The notes beneath the pieces are model-generated. The model ran no database searches, was not told where the DNA came from, and was given only the letters and a program-made list of their open reading frames with translations. DNA of 26,136 bases from a virus. This document shows positions 4,759 through 11,368 of this stretch, in pieces (within the stretch, counting starts at the first letter, position 1; every line of letters begins with the position of its first letter). The stretch is from IMG/VR virus record IMGVR_UViG_3300020220_000286, positions 1 to 26,136 of that record, one strand, 5' to 3'. The translations under genes were made by a program, and so were the position numbers.

Positions 4759-5588
4759 GATAATCGAGTAAGTAAATTATCTTGGAATGGTGTAATTCTA
4801 TTTACACACATATCATAGTATTCAGGGTCAATTTCAAATCCAATGAAATTACGGTTTTCTTCCAATGCAACCTGTGCAGTGGTGCCACTACCCATGAATG
4901 GGTCTAATACAATATCACCAGGATTACTCCAGGTAATGATATGACCCCGTGCTAACTCTTCAGGCATGGTAGCAGGATGTTTGTAAGATGTCTTGCTGGA
5001 TTGACCGAAACCACCTGAATTAACGATACGCCAGATATTAGTCCTGGCGCCCCATTCTCTTGTTTCTTTACTCTTTTTACCAGCATCTTCCAACTCGCCT
5101 GTCTTCTTCCTTGCCTTAGCATTGCCCCATGAAGATATACCTACCCACTTGTTCTTCTTGTCCATGATGATATTCACTGTTTTAGGTTTACCCTTGCTGA
5201 GGATAAAACAATACTCAAATGCTTGCGAATAACGCACACTATGGGGACCAGCAGCAAATGCAATACCAGACTTCTCGTAAATCATAGTATCGTGCAGACG
5301 CAATCCACACTCCTCCATGAAATACAATGCCTGACGAAAACTGCTACCAGATTCACCACCATTGATGGTGGCATCCCCCACATTCCACATAATAACACCG
5401 CCAGGTTTCAGCACACGAGTGAGAGCGTGTGCAACATCTTTGAAGACATTGAAATCCCATTTGCTGCTGTCATTATATGTGCGAAGGTCATCGTATGGTG
5501 GCGATGTGATGCAGAGATCTATACTCTCAGCATCCATTTGATTCATGCCGTCAATGCAGTTGATGTTGTAAGTTTTATTAATCTCCAT
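4752..5588 (-). CDS. Beta-class DNA methyltransferase (278 aa)
   Basis: This is an AdoMet-dependent exocyclic-amino DNA methyltransferase. Motif IV is TSPPY (residues 28-32) near the N-terminus; the AdoMet-binding motif I is DPFMGSGTT (229-237) near the C-terminus, followed by GFEIDPEYYDMC. Motif IV before motif I defines the beta class. SPPY is commoner in N4-cytosine enzymes but also occurs in N6-adenine ones, so the base is unsettled. KHPATMPEELA (203-213) is also typical. I chose ATG at 5588 (MEINKTYNINCIDGM); upstream starts only add residues unlike the family. The partner at 5654-6250 resembles a nuclease. It could alternatively protect phage DNA as an orphan enzyme. Confidence 0.93.
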   Translation of the reverse strand: MEINKTYNINCIDGMNQMDAESIDLCITSPPYDDLRTYNDSSKWDFNVFKDVAHALTRVLKPGGVIMWNVGDATINGGESGSSFRQALYFMEECGLRLHDTMIYEKSGIAFAAGPHSVRYSQAFEYCFILSKGKPKTVNIIMDKKNKWVGISSWGNAKARKKTGELEDAGKKSKETREWGARTNIWRIVNSGGFGQSSKTSYKHPATMPEELARGHIITWSNPGDIVLDPFMGSGTTAQVALEENRNFIGFEIDPEYYDMCVNRITPFQDNLLTRLSC

Positions 5589-5653
5589 GAAGACATTAAA
5601 AAGGCACAGATACATTGTATCTATGCCCATGATATTTGTCAAGAGGTAGAGAA

Positions 5654-6250
5654 TCAGAGCAGCACTTCTGTAGGCAGAGTGAGGAATTGCAGTTTCTTGG
5701 TTGCTGGTTTCACAACACCAAACTGTGAGAGGATGCAATCTTCTTCACCCACAAGCAGTTCGAGAGTGGAAAAAGAGTCTTTGCGACCGCCTGAGGATTT
5801 CCACACGTTAGATTCGGTCAGGTTAGTATCAATCACAACCATTCCGAAACTATCAACCTGATTGTTATTGAAGGTGTATTTGATAGACCATACGAGGTTG
5901 GTCTTAGCACCACCGAAGTGAGAGGTTTTGTTACCTGTGGCGAAAGACGATTTGTTATCGCCACCACCAAGTTTAAACTCTACTTCACAACCCTCGATGA
6001 TATAGTCATAACCCACATTTTCTTCGCGTTTGCCGTTGATACCCAGGACACGAATACCTTCTTCAATGACATCATTCACGATGTATTGGAAGAGTTTTGT
6101 GAAATCTGCAGTATTCATAGAATCTTTCTGATGCTGCAGCGTCTTACCAGCATATGTGCGATAGATCTCCAGCACATAACGGTTGACTTCACGAATCACC
6201 CAAGGGGTAAGTTGCTCGATTGCGTTGATTGCAGCAGTTTGATTAGTCAT
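5654..6250 (-). CDS. Putative PD-(D/E)XK-type restriction endonuclease (198 aa)
   Basis: The protein begins MTNQTAAINAIEQLTPWVIR with a helical N-terminal half. A possible nuclease core follows: GYDYIIEGCEVEFKLGGG (residues 80-97) with Asp82 and Glu91-x-Lys93, the D...ExK spacing of PD-(D/E)XK enzymes. Next come Ser/Lys/Asn-rich residues (SSFATGNKTSHFGG) and a strand (LVWSIKYTF). Length fits small type II restriction enzymes. GGAG lies seven bases before ATG 6250, the best ribosome-binding site in the left half, and a consensus promoter lies upstream. The next gene is a methyltransferase, which supports the call. Function is inferred from motif and context; it could be another phage nuclease. 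Confidence 0.6.
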   Translation of the reverse strand: MTNQTAAINAIEQLTPWVIREVNRYVLEIYRTYAGKTLQHQKDSMNTADFTKLFQYIVNDVIEEGIRVLGINGKREENVGYDYIIEGCEVEFKLGGGDNKSSFATGNKTSHFGGAKTNLVWSIKYTFNNNQVDSFGMVVIDTNLTESNVWKSSGGRKDSFSTLELLVGEEDCILSQFGVVKPATKKLQFLTLPTEVLL

Positions 6251-6301
6251 AGTGTTTCTCCGTTGTTAATTTTGTTGGTCGCCATCCCTGACGACCTCCG
6301 T

Positions 6302-6330
6302 AATATACAACAGATTTACCGTGCGGTCAA
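6302..6330 (-). promoter_or_regulatory. Sigma70-like promoter for the nuclease-methyltransferase pair
   Basis: The minus strand has TTGACC (6330-6325), a 17-base spacer and TATATT (6307-6302), then ACGGAGG. It faces the 198-aa gene with a leader of about 45 bases. It lacks the ATTACCTAGGTAAT palindrome seen after the other TATATT boxes. Confidence 0.78.
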
Positions 6331-6343
6331 GACCAAGTGACAC

Positions 6344-6673
6344 TTATCTGACTGGCACAGGTGGTAGCAACTCATTACCAGGATGGTCATTCACTTTTCC
6401 ACGATAACTCTTGATATCATAAAAATGAGCATCTTCAATCTCGAGATCATCCCATTCATTATGATAAATTATCAAACACGATTCCATATGTGATCTTCGT
6501 GACCCTTCATCTTGTTCTGTTTCAGAGAAACACAGTGTAATATATTCATCATCGACAAATGCAATTTTACCTGTGAATCCTTTATATCTTGCGAATTGTC
6601 CAACTTCTAGAGATTTCAAAATGTTTCCTATTTCTTTAGGTACGCTTTCTGAGATTAGCAGAGGAATAGTCAT
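6344..6673 (-). CDS. Conserved phage hypothetical protein (109 aa)
   Basis: The protein begins MTIPLLISESVPKEIGNILK and contains EVGQFARYKGFTGKIAFVDD (about 23-42), a small beta-barrel-like segment, then EYITLCFSETEQDE, a conserved-looking strand plus acidic turn. The C-terminus ends in a Pro-rich tail (LLPPVPVR). I associate this fold pattern with a T4-like cyanophage hypothetical family but cannot name it. It lies four bases after the 57-aa gene and before the 6302-6330 promoter. Confidence 0.75.
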   Translation of the reverse strand: MTIPLLISESVPKEIGNILKSLEVGQFARYKGFTGKIAFVDDEYITLCFSETEQDEGSRRSHMESCLIIYHNEWDDLEIEDAHFYDIKSYRGKVNDHPGNELLPPVPVR

Positions 6674-6676
6674 ATG

Positions 6677-6850
6677 TCAAGAGAGTGATAGTTTTTCCAC
6701 AATACTTTTTATAAGGTCACGTTTAGACGATGCTATATCACCCATTTTTTCGTAACAATTCTTCTGATATAAGAAAAGAGATTGTCTGACTATAAACTTT
6801 TCCTCAGCAGTGAGGATAGCAGATTTTGGGAACATAACACACCTCGCCAT
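6677..6850 (-). CDS. Small basic hypothetical protein (57 aa)
   Basis: I chose ATG at 6850 (MARCVMFPKSAILTAEEKFI); a TTG at 6898 would overlap the oxygenase gene by 23 bases. The protein is a short basic helical domain (EKFIVRQSLFLYQKNCYEKM, then SSKRDLIKSIVEKL). It is the last small gene of the oxygenase operon and stops four bases before the 109-aa gene. No function is recognised. Confidence 0.55.
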   Translation of the reverse strand: MARCVMFPKSAILTAEEKFIVRQSLFLYQKNCYEKMGDIASSKRDLIKSIVEKLSLS

Positions 6851-6875
6851 CTTATTACTATTTAACAAAAATACA

Positions 6876-7589
6876 TTATCGACGGCGATAGTAATCAATA
6901 TTACTCCATATTTCCTTTACAGTTTTAGGATCGAATCCAGCGATACCTTGGTCAAACACTGGTGGTTTATTTTGCATCTCGTGCTCATGAAATAACTTTT
7001 CCCGTTCCTCTTTATCCATATACTTAAACGCAAGAATAAATCTATTGTAAAGAAATTTTAGTCCTGGTGCTTTCGCTGTGTGTGGGATTCTACCGTCAAA
7101 TAATATACATCTACCAGGTCTGGGTTGCACAATAAATCTAGCATCTAATGTATCATCAAAAAATACAGTTTCACCACCCCACTCAGGATGCCAAACAGGA
7201 TTCAAATAAACTATTAATGTTTTATTTTTAGACACAAAATATGGGGCATCACAATGAATACTTGGAGAATTGCCAAATCTTAATACATTAATATATGCAG
7301 AGTAACATTCATCACGAGGAGGAACACCAGGCACAACTGCCTCAAGATATGTTAAAATATCTTCCCACAATGGATTATTAGAACCATCTAACCCAACACT
7401 TTGAAAATATGTTGGATTTTCTACTGGACAAAAATTATATAATTGATGTGTCCAATATGTCCCTGCCAATTCTAACTCTGGATTTTCATTTGTTGGTGGC
7501 ACATCAACGCGATTACATCTATAGGGGAGATTAGTAAACTGCTCAACAAACTCAGTTGTATCTAATTTTGTATCGGTAATCTGAATCAT
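6876..7589 (-). CDS. 2OG-Fe(II) oxygenase, prolyl-4-hydroxylase-like (237 aa)
   Basis: The C-terminal two thirds is a double-stranded beta-helix dioxygenase. The iron facial triad is visible: IHCDAP gives His112-x-Asp114, and GRIPHTAK gives distal His170. Arg183 in YNRF is placed to bind the 2-oxoglutarate carboxylate. WGGETVFF (137-144) matches the GGxTxF segment of prolyl-4-hydroxylase-type enzymes. Such enzymes use O2 and 2-oxoglutarate to hydroxylate a protein side chain or small molecule; the substrate here is unknown. ATG at 7589 overlaps the preceding oxygenase by four bases. A proline-containing basic tail ends IDYYRRR. Confidence 0.9.
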   Translation of the reverse strand: MIQITDTKLDTTEFVEQFTNLPYRCNRVDVPPTNENPELELAGTYWTHQLYNFCPVENPTYFQSVGLDGSNNPLWEDILTYLEAVVPGVPPRDECYSAYINVLRFGNSPSIHCDAPYFVSKNKTLIVYLNPVWHPEWGGETVFFDDTLDARFIVQPRPGRCILFDGRIPHTAKAPGLKFLYNRFILAFKYMDKEEREKLFHEHEMQNKPPVFDQGIAGFDPKTVKEIWSNIDYYRRR

Positions 7590-8203
7590 ATATAATTCCC
7601 CATAATATTCAATGACATAACATATCTATCATCAGTAGAAAGATTCTTTTCTGTTTTATGAGTCAACCATCCAGGAAAAAATAATACATCATTGGTTTTA
7701 ACTTCTATTGGTAACCAATCTTGGTGTCTTTCATAATAATGATAAATTAATGGTTCTCCTAATTTGTATATTTGTAATGGATTTTTAATCAATAATCTAC
7801 CACTATCCTCTGGCACATTCAAATATGCAGCAACAGCAACTTGGACATTTTGATGATGATGCTCAGCAGTATATGCACCAGTAGGATGCATATTAATCCA
7901 AGATTCAGATAAATGTTTATTCATTGGGGCAAGATTCCAATAATTCCAAATATCATTAATCTGGTCAAATAACCATGGTTTGAAATCATCAAATTCATCC
8001 CAAGTGTGTGGTGGGGTAGTTCTACAAACTGTCACAGTTGTAATACCACCATCTTTCTCAAGAGTAACTAATTTTTTCTCTTTAGCGAAACTATCTGCTT
8101 GAGCAATAAACTCATCAACTTTGCTTTTGATAGTATCAAACTTAAAATCAAAGTGGGATTTATAAATGTATGGATATAAATTAATCGGGTCTAGGTATCT
8201 CAT
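7586..8203 (-). CDS. 2OG-Fe(II) oxygenase-like protein (205 aa)
   Basis: ATG at 8203 (MRYLDPINLYPYIYK) gives a 23-base overlap with the upstream gene; a TTG at 8218 is possible. The pattern is that of phage 2OG-Fe(II) oxygenases of the TIGR02466/PF13759 type: WINMHPTGAYTAEHHHQN (102-119, His115 and His117 as metal-ligand candidates), then AAYLNVPEDSGRLLIKNP, then VLFFPGWLTHKTEKN (173-187, His182) and RYVMSLNI with Arg193. The His-His variant of the first motif makes the ligand assignment less certain than in the 6876-7589 enzyme. It is the middle of the oxygenase operon. The substrate is unknown. Confidence 0.82.
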   Translation of the reverse strand: MRYLDPINLYPYIYKSHFDFKFDTIKSKVDEFIAQADSFAKEKKLVTLEKDGGITTVTVCRTTPPHTWDEFDDFKPWLFDQINDIWNYWNLAPMNKHLSESWINMHPTGAYTAEHHHQNVQVAVAAYLNVPEDSGRLLIKNPLQIYKLGEPLIYHYYERHQDWLPIEVKTNDVLFFPGWLTHKTEKNLSTDDRYVMSLNIMGNYI

Positions 8204-8888
8204 AATAATTCCTATCAATGGATTTTAAGTGGTCTGCCATGTGCTGCATTGGCACACTTATAGAAAGTCTTTTTTCCTGAGGTTGAGCATAGTGGAAACA
8301 TCTATTTGGAATATACAACATGTCTCCTGGTTTTAGATCGACATCAATAGCACATTCTAAATCTTTTTCATCTATATCATAGGCATATCTATCTACCAAA
8401 TAAGACGCCCTATTTTTATAAACTTTCCAATGAGTAATACCTTCAACTTGAATAATAAAATTATTTGCAAAATCTTCATGTATTTTGAATGATTTACTAG
8501 GTGATAGTCCACAATATACATGAAGAGCAGATTTTGTATTTGGAAAATAAGTTTCAAACTGCTGTAATATCTGTTGCTTTTGTCTAGTAATTAAATCAAA
8601 GTTATTGATAATTAAAGTATGTCCATCAATAAAAGCATCACGAATATCTTTAGCATCTGAGGAAGGTTTAGACCATGCTCTGTCATACCGCACAATATTG
8701 ATATATTTGTTAGTCACTTTATCAATCAACTGCATATCAAAAAATTGTGGATTATTAATGCACAATTCAACTTCATCCCACGTAGCAAAAACATGAGGAT
8801 CTTCAACAATTCCTTGCCAATACTGTGGGTCGTCGTTTATTGCCCACTTTTTAGTTGCATGTAGTTGTGTCAGAAGAGAAGATATCAT
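8181..8888 (-). CDS. JmjC/cupin-type Fe(II) oxygenase (235 aa)
   Basis: The protein has the layout of the cupin-like JmjC family that includes bacterial ribosomal-protein hydroxylases. FKIHEDFANNFIIQVEGITHWKVY (134-157) supplies His137-x-Asp139 and the GxxxWxxY segment; LKPGDMLYIPNRCFHYAQP (185-203) supplies the PGDxLYIPxxxxH motif with His199. It should bind Fe(II) and 2-oxoglutarate and hydroxylate a protein or small molecule. I chose ATG at 8888 because a TTG at 8900 is the only longer start. It overlaps the upstream gene by 38 bases. Its fold differs from the other three oxygenases, so it is not a recent duplicate. Confidence 0.85.
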   Translation of the reverse strand: MISSLLTQLHATKKWAINDDPQYWQGIVEDPHVFATWDEVELCINNPQFFDMQLIDKVTNKYINIVRYDRAWSKPSSDAKDIRDAFIDGHTLIINNFDLITRQKQQILQQFETYFPNTKSALHVYCGLSPSKSFKIHEDFANNFIIQVEGITHWKVYKNRASYLVDRYAYDIDEKDLECAIDVDLKPGDMLYIPNRCFHYAQPQEKRLSISVPMQHMADHLKSIDRNYYEIPRPD

Positions 8889-9516
8889 AATCAGATACAA
8901 AGTTAAGATTACAAATTATCCGATATGGATTTGTAGATGGATTACTTGATGAATGAAATTGATGTCCATCAAAGGCAAATAAAGTATTCTCTTTTGGAGT
9001 TACTCTTTTACACTCAGTATATTCTTGCGTACGTGCTTTATGCCATCTCTCGTCTATATTACCATAGTTTGGGTCATCATACTCATTGAAAAATACAGTA
9101 TCACCACTGGAATCATGAAAATAATATAGAGCAGCGTAATGATCTTTTTCACTATCGGTGTGCACACCATTATGATGTCCACCATTTCCATTATTTAATT
9201 GTAATGCAAGTCTAACTCTAGTAAATTCTATTGGGGCGGGCATTACATCCTTTATAGTATCAAGAAATGGGGCAAAATGGGGCAACCATGGGCTTTCAAC
9301 ACCATGATTATCAATTAAGAGATGAGTAAAACCAATTGATTTTTCTTCAGGTTTCATGTCTAATAATTTTGTATCACCAAAAGCATAACTGTGTGGTGTA
9401 TATGCAACATCTTCAGATAGAAAATACCACGGAAATCCTTTCATTCCACTAACCATATCAAACAATCTAGAATGATAAGATTTTCCTAGAAGATTGTTTA
9501 CCTGGATATATTTCAT
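8851..9516 (-). CDS. 2OG-Fe(II) oxygenase, P4H-like (221 aa)
   Basis: Iron ligands are in GVHTDSEKDHYAALYY (His119-x-Asp121) and FAFDGHQFHSSSNP (His188); Arg199 in NPYRIICNLNF is the expected 2-oxoglutarate ligand. SSGDTVFFNEY (137-147) matches the GxTxF segment of prolyl-4-hydroxylase folds. ATG at 9516 (MKYIQVNNLLGKSYHSRL) is the only ATG start; it overlaps the preceding gene by 50 bases, unusually long for this operon. Length fits a one-domain enzyme. The substrate is unknown; neighbours include three other Fe(II) oxygenases and the halogenase upstream. Confidence 0.9.
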   Translation of the reverse strand: MKYIQVNNLLGKSYHSRLFDMVSGMKGFPWYFLSEDVAYTPHSYAFGDTKLLDMKPEEKSIGFTHLLIDNHGVESPWLPHFAPFLDTIKDVMPAPIEFTRVRLALQLNNGNGGHHNGVHTDSEKDHYAALYYFHDSSGDTVFFNEYDDPNYGNIDERWHKARTQEYTECKRVTPKENTLFAFDGHQFHSSSNPSTNPYRIICNLNFVSDYDIFSSDTTTCN

Positions 9517-10132
9517 GATAATAATTTGAAAATGCTTGTATATTAAAAGAAATAGATATTCTTTCCCCATCGCTGTTACTCTTAGAAACAGAATGTAATA
9601 ACCAAGAGGGAAACATCACCATATAATCATTTACTGGAGAAAATGTAACTACATCTTCATTTAAGTTAGAGTTTTTGTTAAAATTATTACCTGCTCCCCA
9701 AAACTCTTTCATCATTTGAATATTAAGATCTCTATAGAGATTAAGTGCCCCAGAGCAACAATCAGGCACACTTAAATAATAAACACCAGACATAACGCTA
9801 CCTGGATGGTTATGAATAAGATTACTATGACCGTGATTATTTACATTCATCCAAAGATTAACAATGCGTAATGTATAATTTTGAAATCCAAACTTGTCTG
9901 CACAATAATATGCCATTTCAAGAATTTTACTTCTCAACTCATGCAATGGATTATTTTTCATAACTTCATCAACAAAGTCATGAGATTGCCATCCACCGTT
10001 GTTACTAACTACTCTCCCATCTGGGTCTTCATTTCGCACTACGTCAACAAATTTTAAGAGTTTATCTCTATCAAGTCCAACATCATCCTGAATCCACAAT
10101 GGTGTTGGAAATATCAAATTAGTTTCAATCAT
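9467..10132 (-). CDS. 2OG-Fe(II) oxygenase, TIGR02466-type (221 aa)
   Basis: The N-terminus METNLIF-like start (MIETNLIFPTPLWIQDD) and LWMNVNNHGHSNLIHNHPGS then VMSGVYYLSVP are hallmarks of the phage 2OG-Fe(II) oxygenase family TIGR02466/PF13759. Metal-ligand candidates are His107 and His109 in HNHPG and His180 in PSWLLHSV; Arg191 in ERISISFN binds 2-oxoglutarate in relatives. ATG at 10132 overlaps the previous stop by eight bases (ATGATTGA). It is the first oxygenase of the operon. T4-like cyanophages commonly carry this family; the substrate is not established. Confidence 0.92.
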   Translation of the reverse strand: MIETNLIFPTPLWIQDDVGLDRDKLLKFVDVVRNEDPDGRVVSNNGGWQSHDFVDEVMKNNPLHELRSKILEMAYYCADKFGFQNYTLRIVNLWMNVNNHGHSNLIHNHPGSVMSGVYYLSVPDCCSGALNLYRDLNIQMMKEFWGAGNNFNKNSNLNEDVVTFSPVNDYMVMFPSWLLHSVSKSNSDGERISISFNIQAFSNYYHEIYPGKQSSRKILSF

Positions 10133-10481
10133 CTTCAAATATGAAATCTTTATCAGTTACACTTGGGTCAACATGTTTCTTATATAAGGACATTGCTTCG
10201 ATTGCACCAACAAGTTTATTAATATGATCTTTTTTAAATTGCAATTCTTCTAAAGAAATCTTAGTGATTGTAGAAGTATAATGCATATTGTCAAGTGCTT
10301 CTCTCAACTTTTTGTAATCTTCTACAGCATCAGAGTGCTGTTGTAGAAAATTATTAACTAATTGGTCAAAAGTAATAAGTCCTTGAATTTCCTTACTCTT
10401 ATCAATTTCTAGACTTTCTTCACTTGTTGGTATTCCTGCTAGTTCTGCAAGATTTACTTCAGTTACAGTTTGCTCAGACAT
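10125..10481 (-). CDS. Coiled-coil-like hypothetical protein (118 aa)
   Basis: The protein starts MSEQTVTEVNLAELAGIPTS with an acidic disordered N-terminus, then a long helix (FDQLVNNFLQQHSDAVEDYK to ELQFKKDHINKLVGAIEAMS) with heptad spacing. It ends acidic (FIFEDD). It is the first gene after a CTAAATA late-promoter match and has AGAGG about 14 bases before ATG. It overlaps the first oxygenase by eight bases, so it could be a scaffold or adaptor for the enzymes; that is speculation. Confidence 0.75.
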   Translation of the reverse strand: MSEQTVTEVNLAELAGIPTSEESLEIDKSKEIQGLITFDQLVNNFLQQHSDAVEDYKKLREALDNMHYTSTITKISLEELQFKKDHINKLVGAIEAMSLYKKHVDPSVTDKDFIFEDD

Positions 10482-10483
10482 AA

Positions 10484-11368
10484 TTACATAAACCTCTTAA
10501 TGTTTTTATTTAGGGCAAGAATTGCTTTATGATTTTTGATTCTCTCTTTTAAATTACTGGATTCTAAAAAGTGCATACGCCTCTGATATTCCATAATTTG
10601 ATTGTTAGCAAAGTCCTCATCATTTGCTGATTCAACCACAATATTCCATCCTTTCATTTTTAAAAAATCTCTATGCACTGGCACCCACTGACATAATGGA
10701 GTGCCTGCTTTAATTAAATATTCACCTGGGTCTAACTTATGCCAGAACAATTGTAAATTAATTTCATACGAATATGATGGGTCAACAACTCCTGTGGGTG
10801 GAGTAAATCTATCTTCATCCCAATATGGAATAGGCATTTGAATAAACACAACATCGGGATGTGCTTGCACTCTCCATGGTAATTCAAGTTTAATTGTCGT
10901 ATCTAAAACATCTTTTGTTTGGTCAACTAAATGACGCATACCTTCAGTTTGTTGTGGAATATGTCCTGTTACAAATCGAGGATTTCCTACTGTGACATTA
11001 AATAGTCCTTGAGATAACCACTCAAAATCTATTGCGTTATCACCTATCTTAATTAGAATATCTGCTGGACATGGAAGTACATAACCAGAGTCCATGATTG
11101 AAGTTATTGCAGGGCAAGTTACAGCATGACCAGGGGATGGAGGGTTATAATTTTCTCTCCTTAGTTCTGCATTTGCTTTCTCCCACATATGTTTTACTTT
11201 AAGATATGGGCAACGTTTAGATTTATCTGCAGTTAATTTTAATGCATCAGTCCTCCACTTTCTATGAAGTTTTCTTGCTGGAAACCAAGGTTGTAATTCA
11301 GCAACACCAGGGTCAACTGAATAAAACCTAACCCATAGTTTCTTTTTAAAGATATTCATCAGTCCCAT
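10484..11368 (-). CDS. Unknown protein between halogenase and oxygenases (294 aa)
   Basis: The protein begins MGLMNIFKKKLWVRFYSVDP with a basic patch and contains CPAITSIMDSGYVLPCPADI (about 85-104), two Cys-Pro motifs, and IPYWDEDRFTPPTGVVDPSY further on. It looks like a soluble beta-rich domain followed by a basic helical tail (RMHFLESSNLKERIKNHKAI). From memory it resembles the family catalogued as DUF6065, which has no known function; I could not verify this. AAGGGA eight bases before ATG 11368 favours this start over 11359. It overlaps the halogenase by 23 bases, so the two are probably made together. Confidence 0.8.
   Translation of the reverse strand: MGLMNIFKKKLWVRFYSVDPGVAELQPWFPARKLHRKWRTDALKLTADKSKRCPYLKVKHMWEKANAELRRENYNPPSPGHAVTCPAITSIMDSGYVLPCPADILIKIGDNAIDFEWLSQGLFNVTVGNPRFVTGHIPQQTEGMRHLVDQTKDVLDTTIKLELPWRVQAHPDVVFIQMPIPYWDEDRFTPPTGVVDPSYSYEINLQLFWHKLDPGEYLIKAGTPLCQWVPVHRDFLKMKGWNIVVESANDEDFANNQIMEYQRRMHFLESSNLKERIKNHKAILALNKNIKRFM
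10507..10513 (-). promoter_or_regulatory. Late promoter match CTAAATA
   Basis: The minus strand reads CTAAATAA 26 bases upstream of ATG 10481, inside the 3' end of the 294-aa gene. CTAAATA is the variant reported for cyanomyovirus late promoters; the structural genes here use ATAAATA. It could give the oxygenase operon its own late transcription. Confidence 0.5.

Noticed and set aside
5589-5738. A 50-residue N-terminal extension of the methyltransferase
   Set aside because: The family normally starts at a segment like MEINKTYNIN; the extension overlaps the preceding gene by 85 bases and looks non-coding.
5223-5861. A 212-codon plus-strand open frame opposite the methyltransferase and nuclease genes
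   Set aside because: It lies antisense across two well-supported minus-strand genes, has no recognisable domain, and every supported gene here is on the minus strand.
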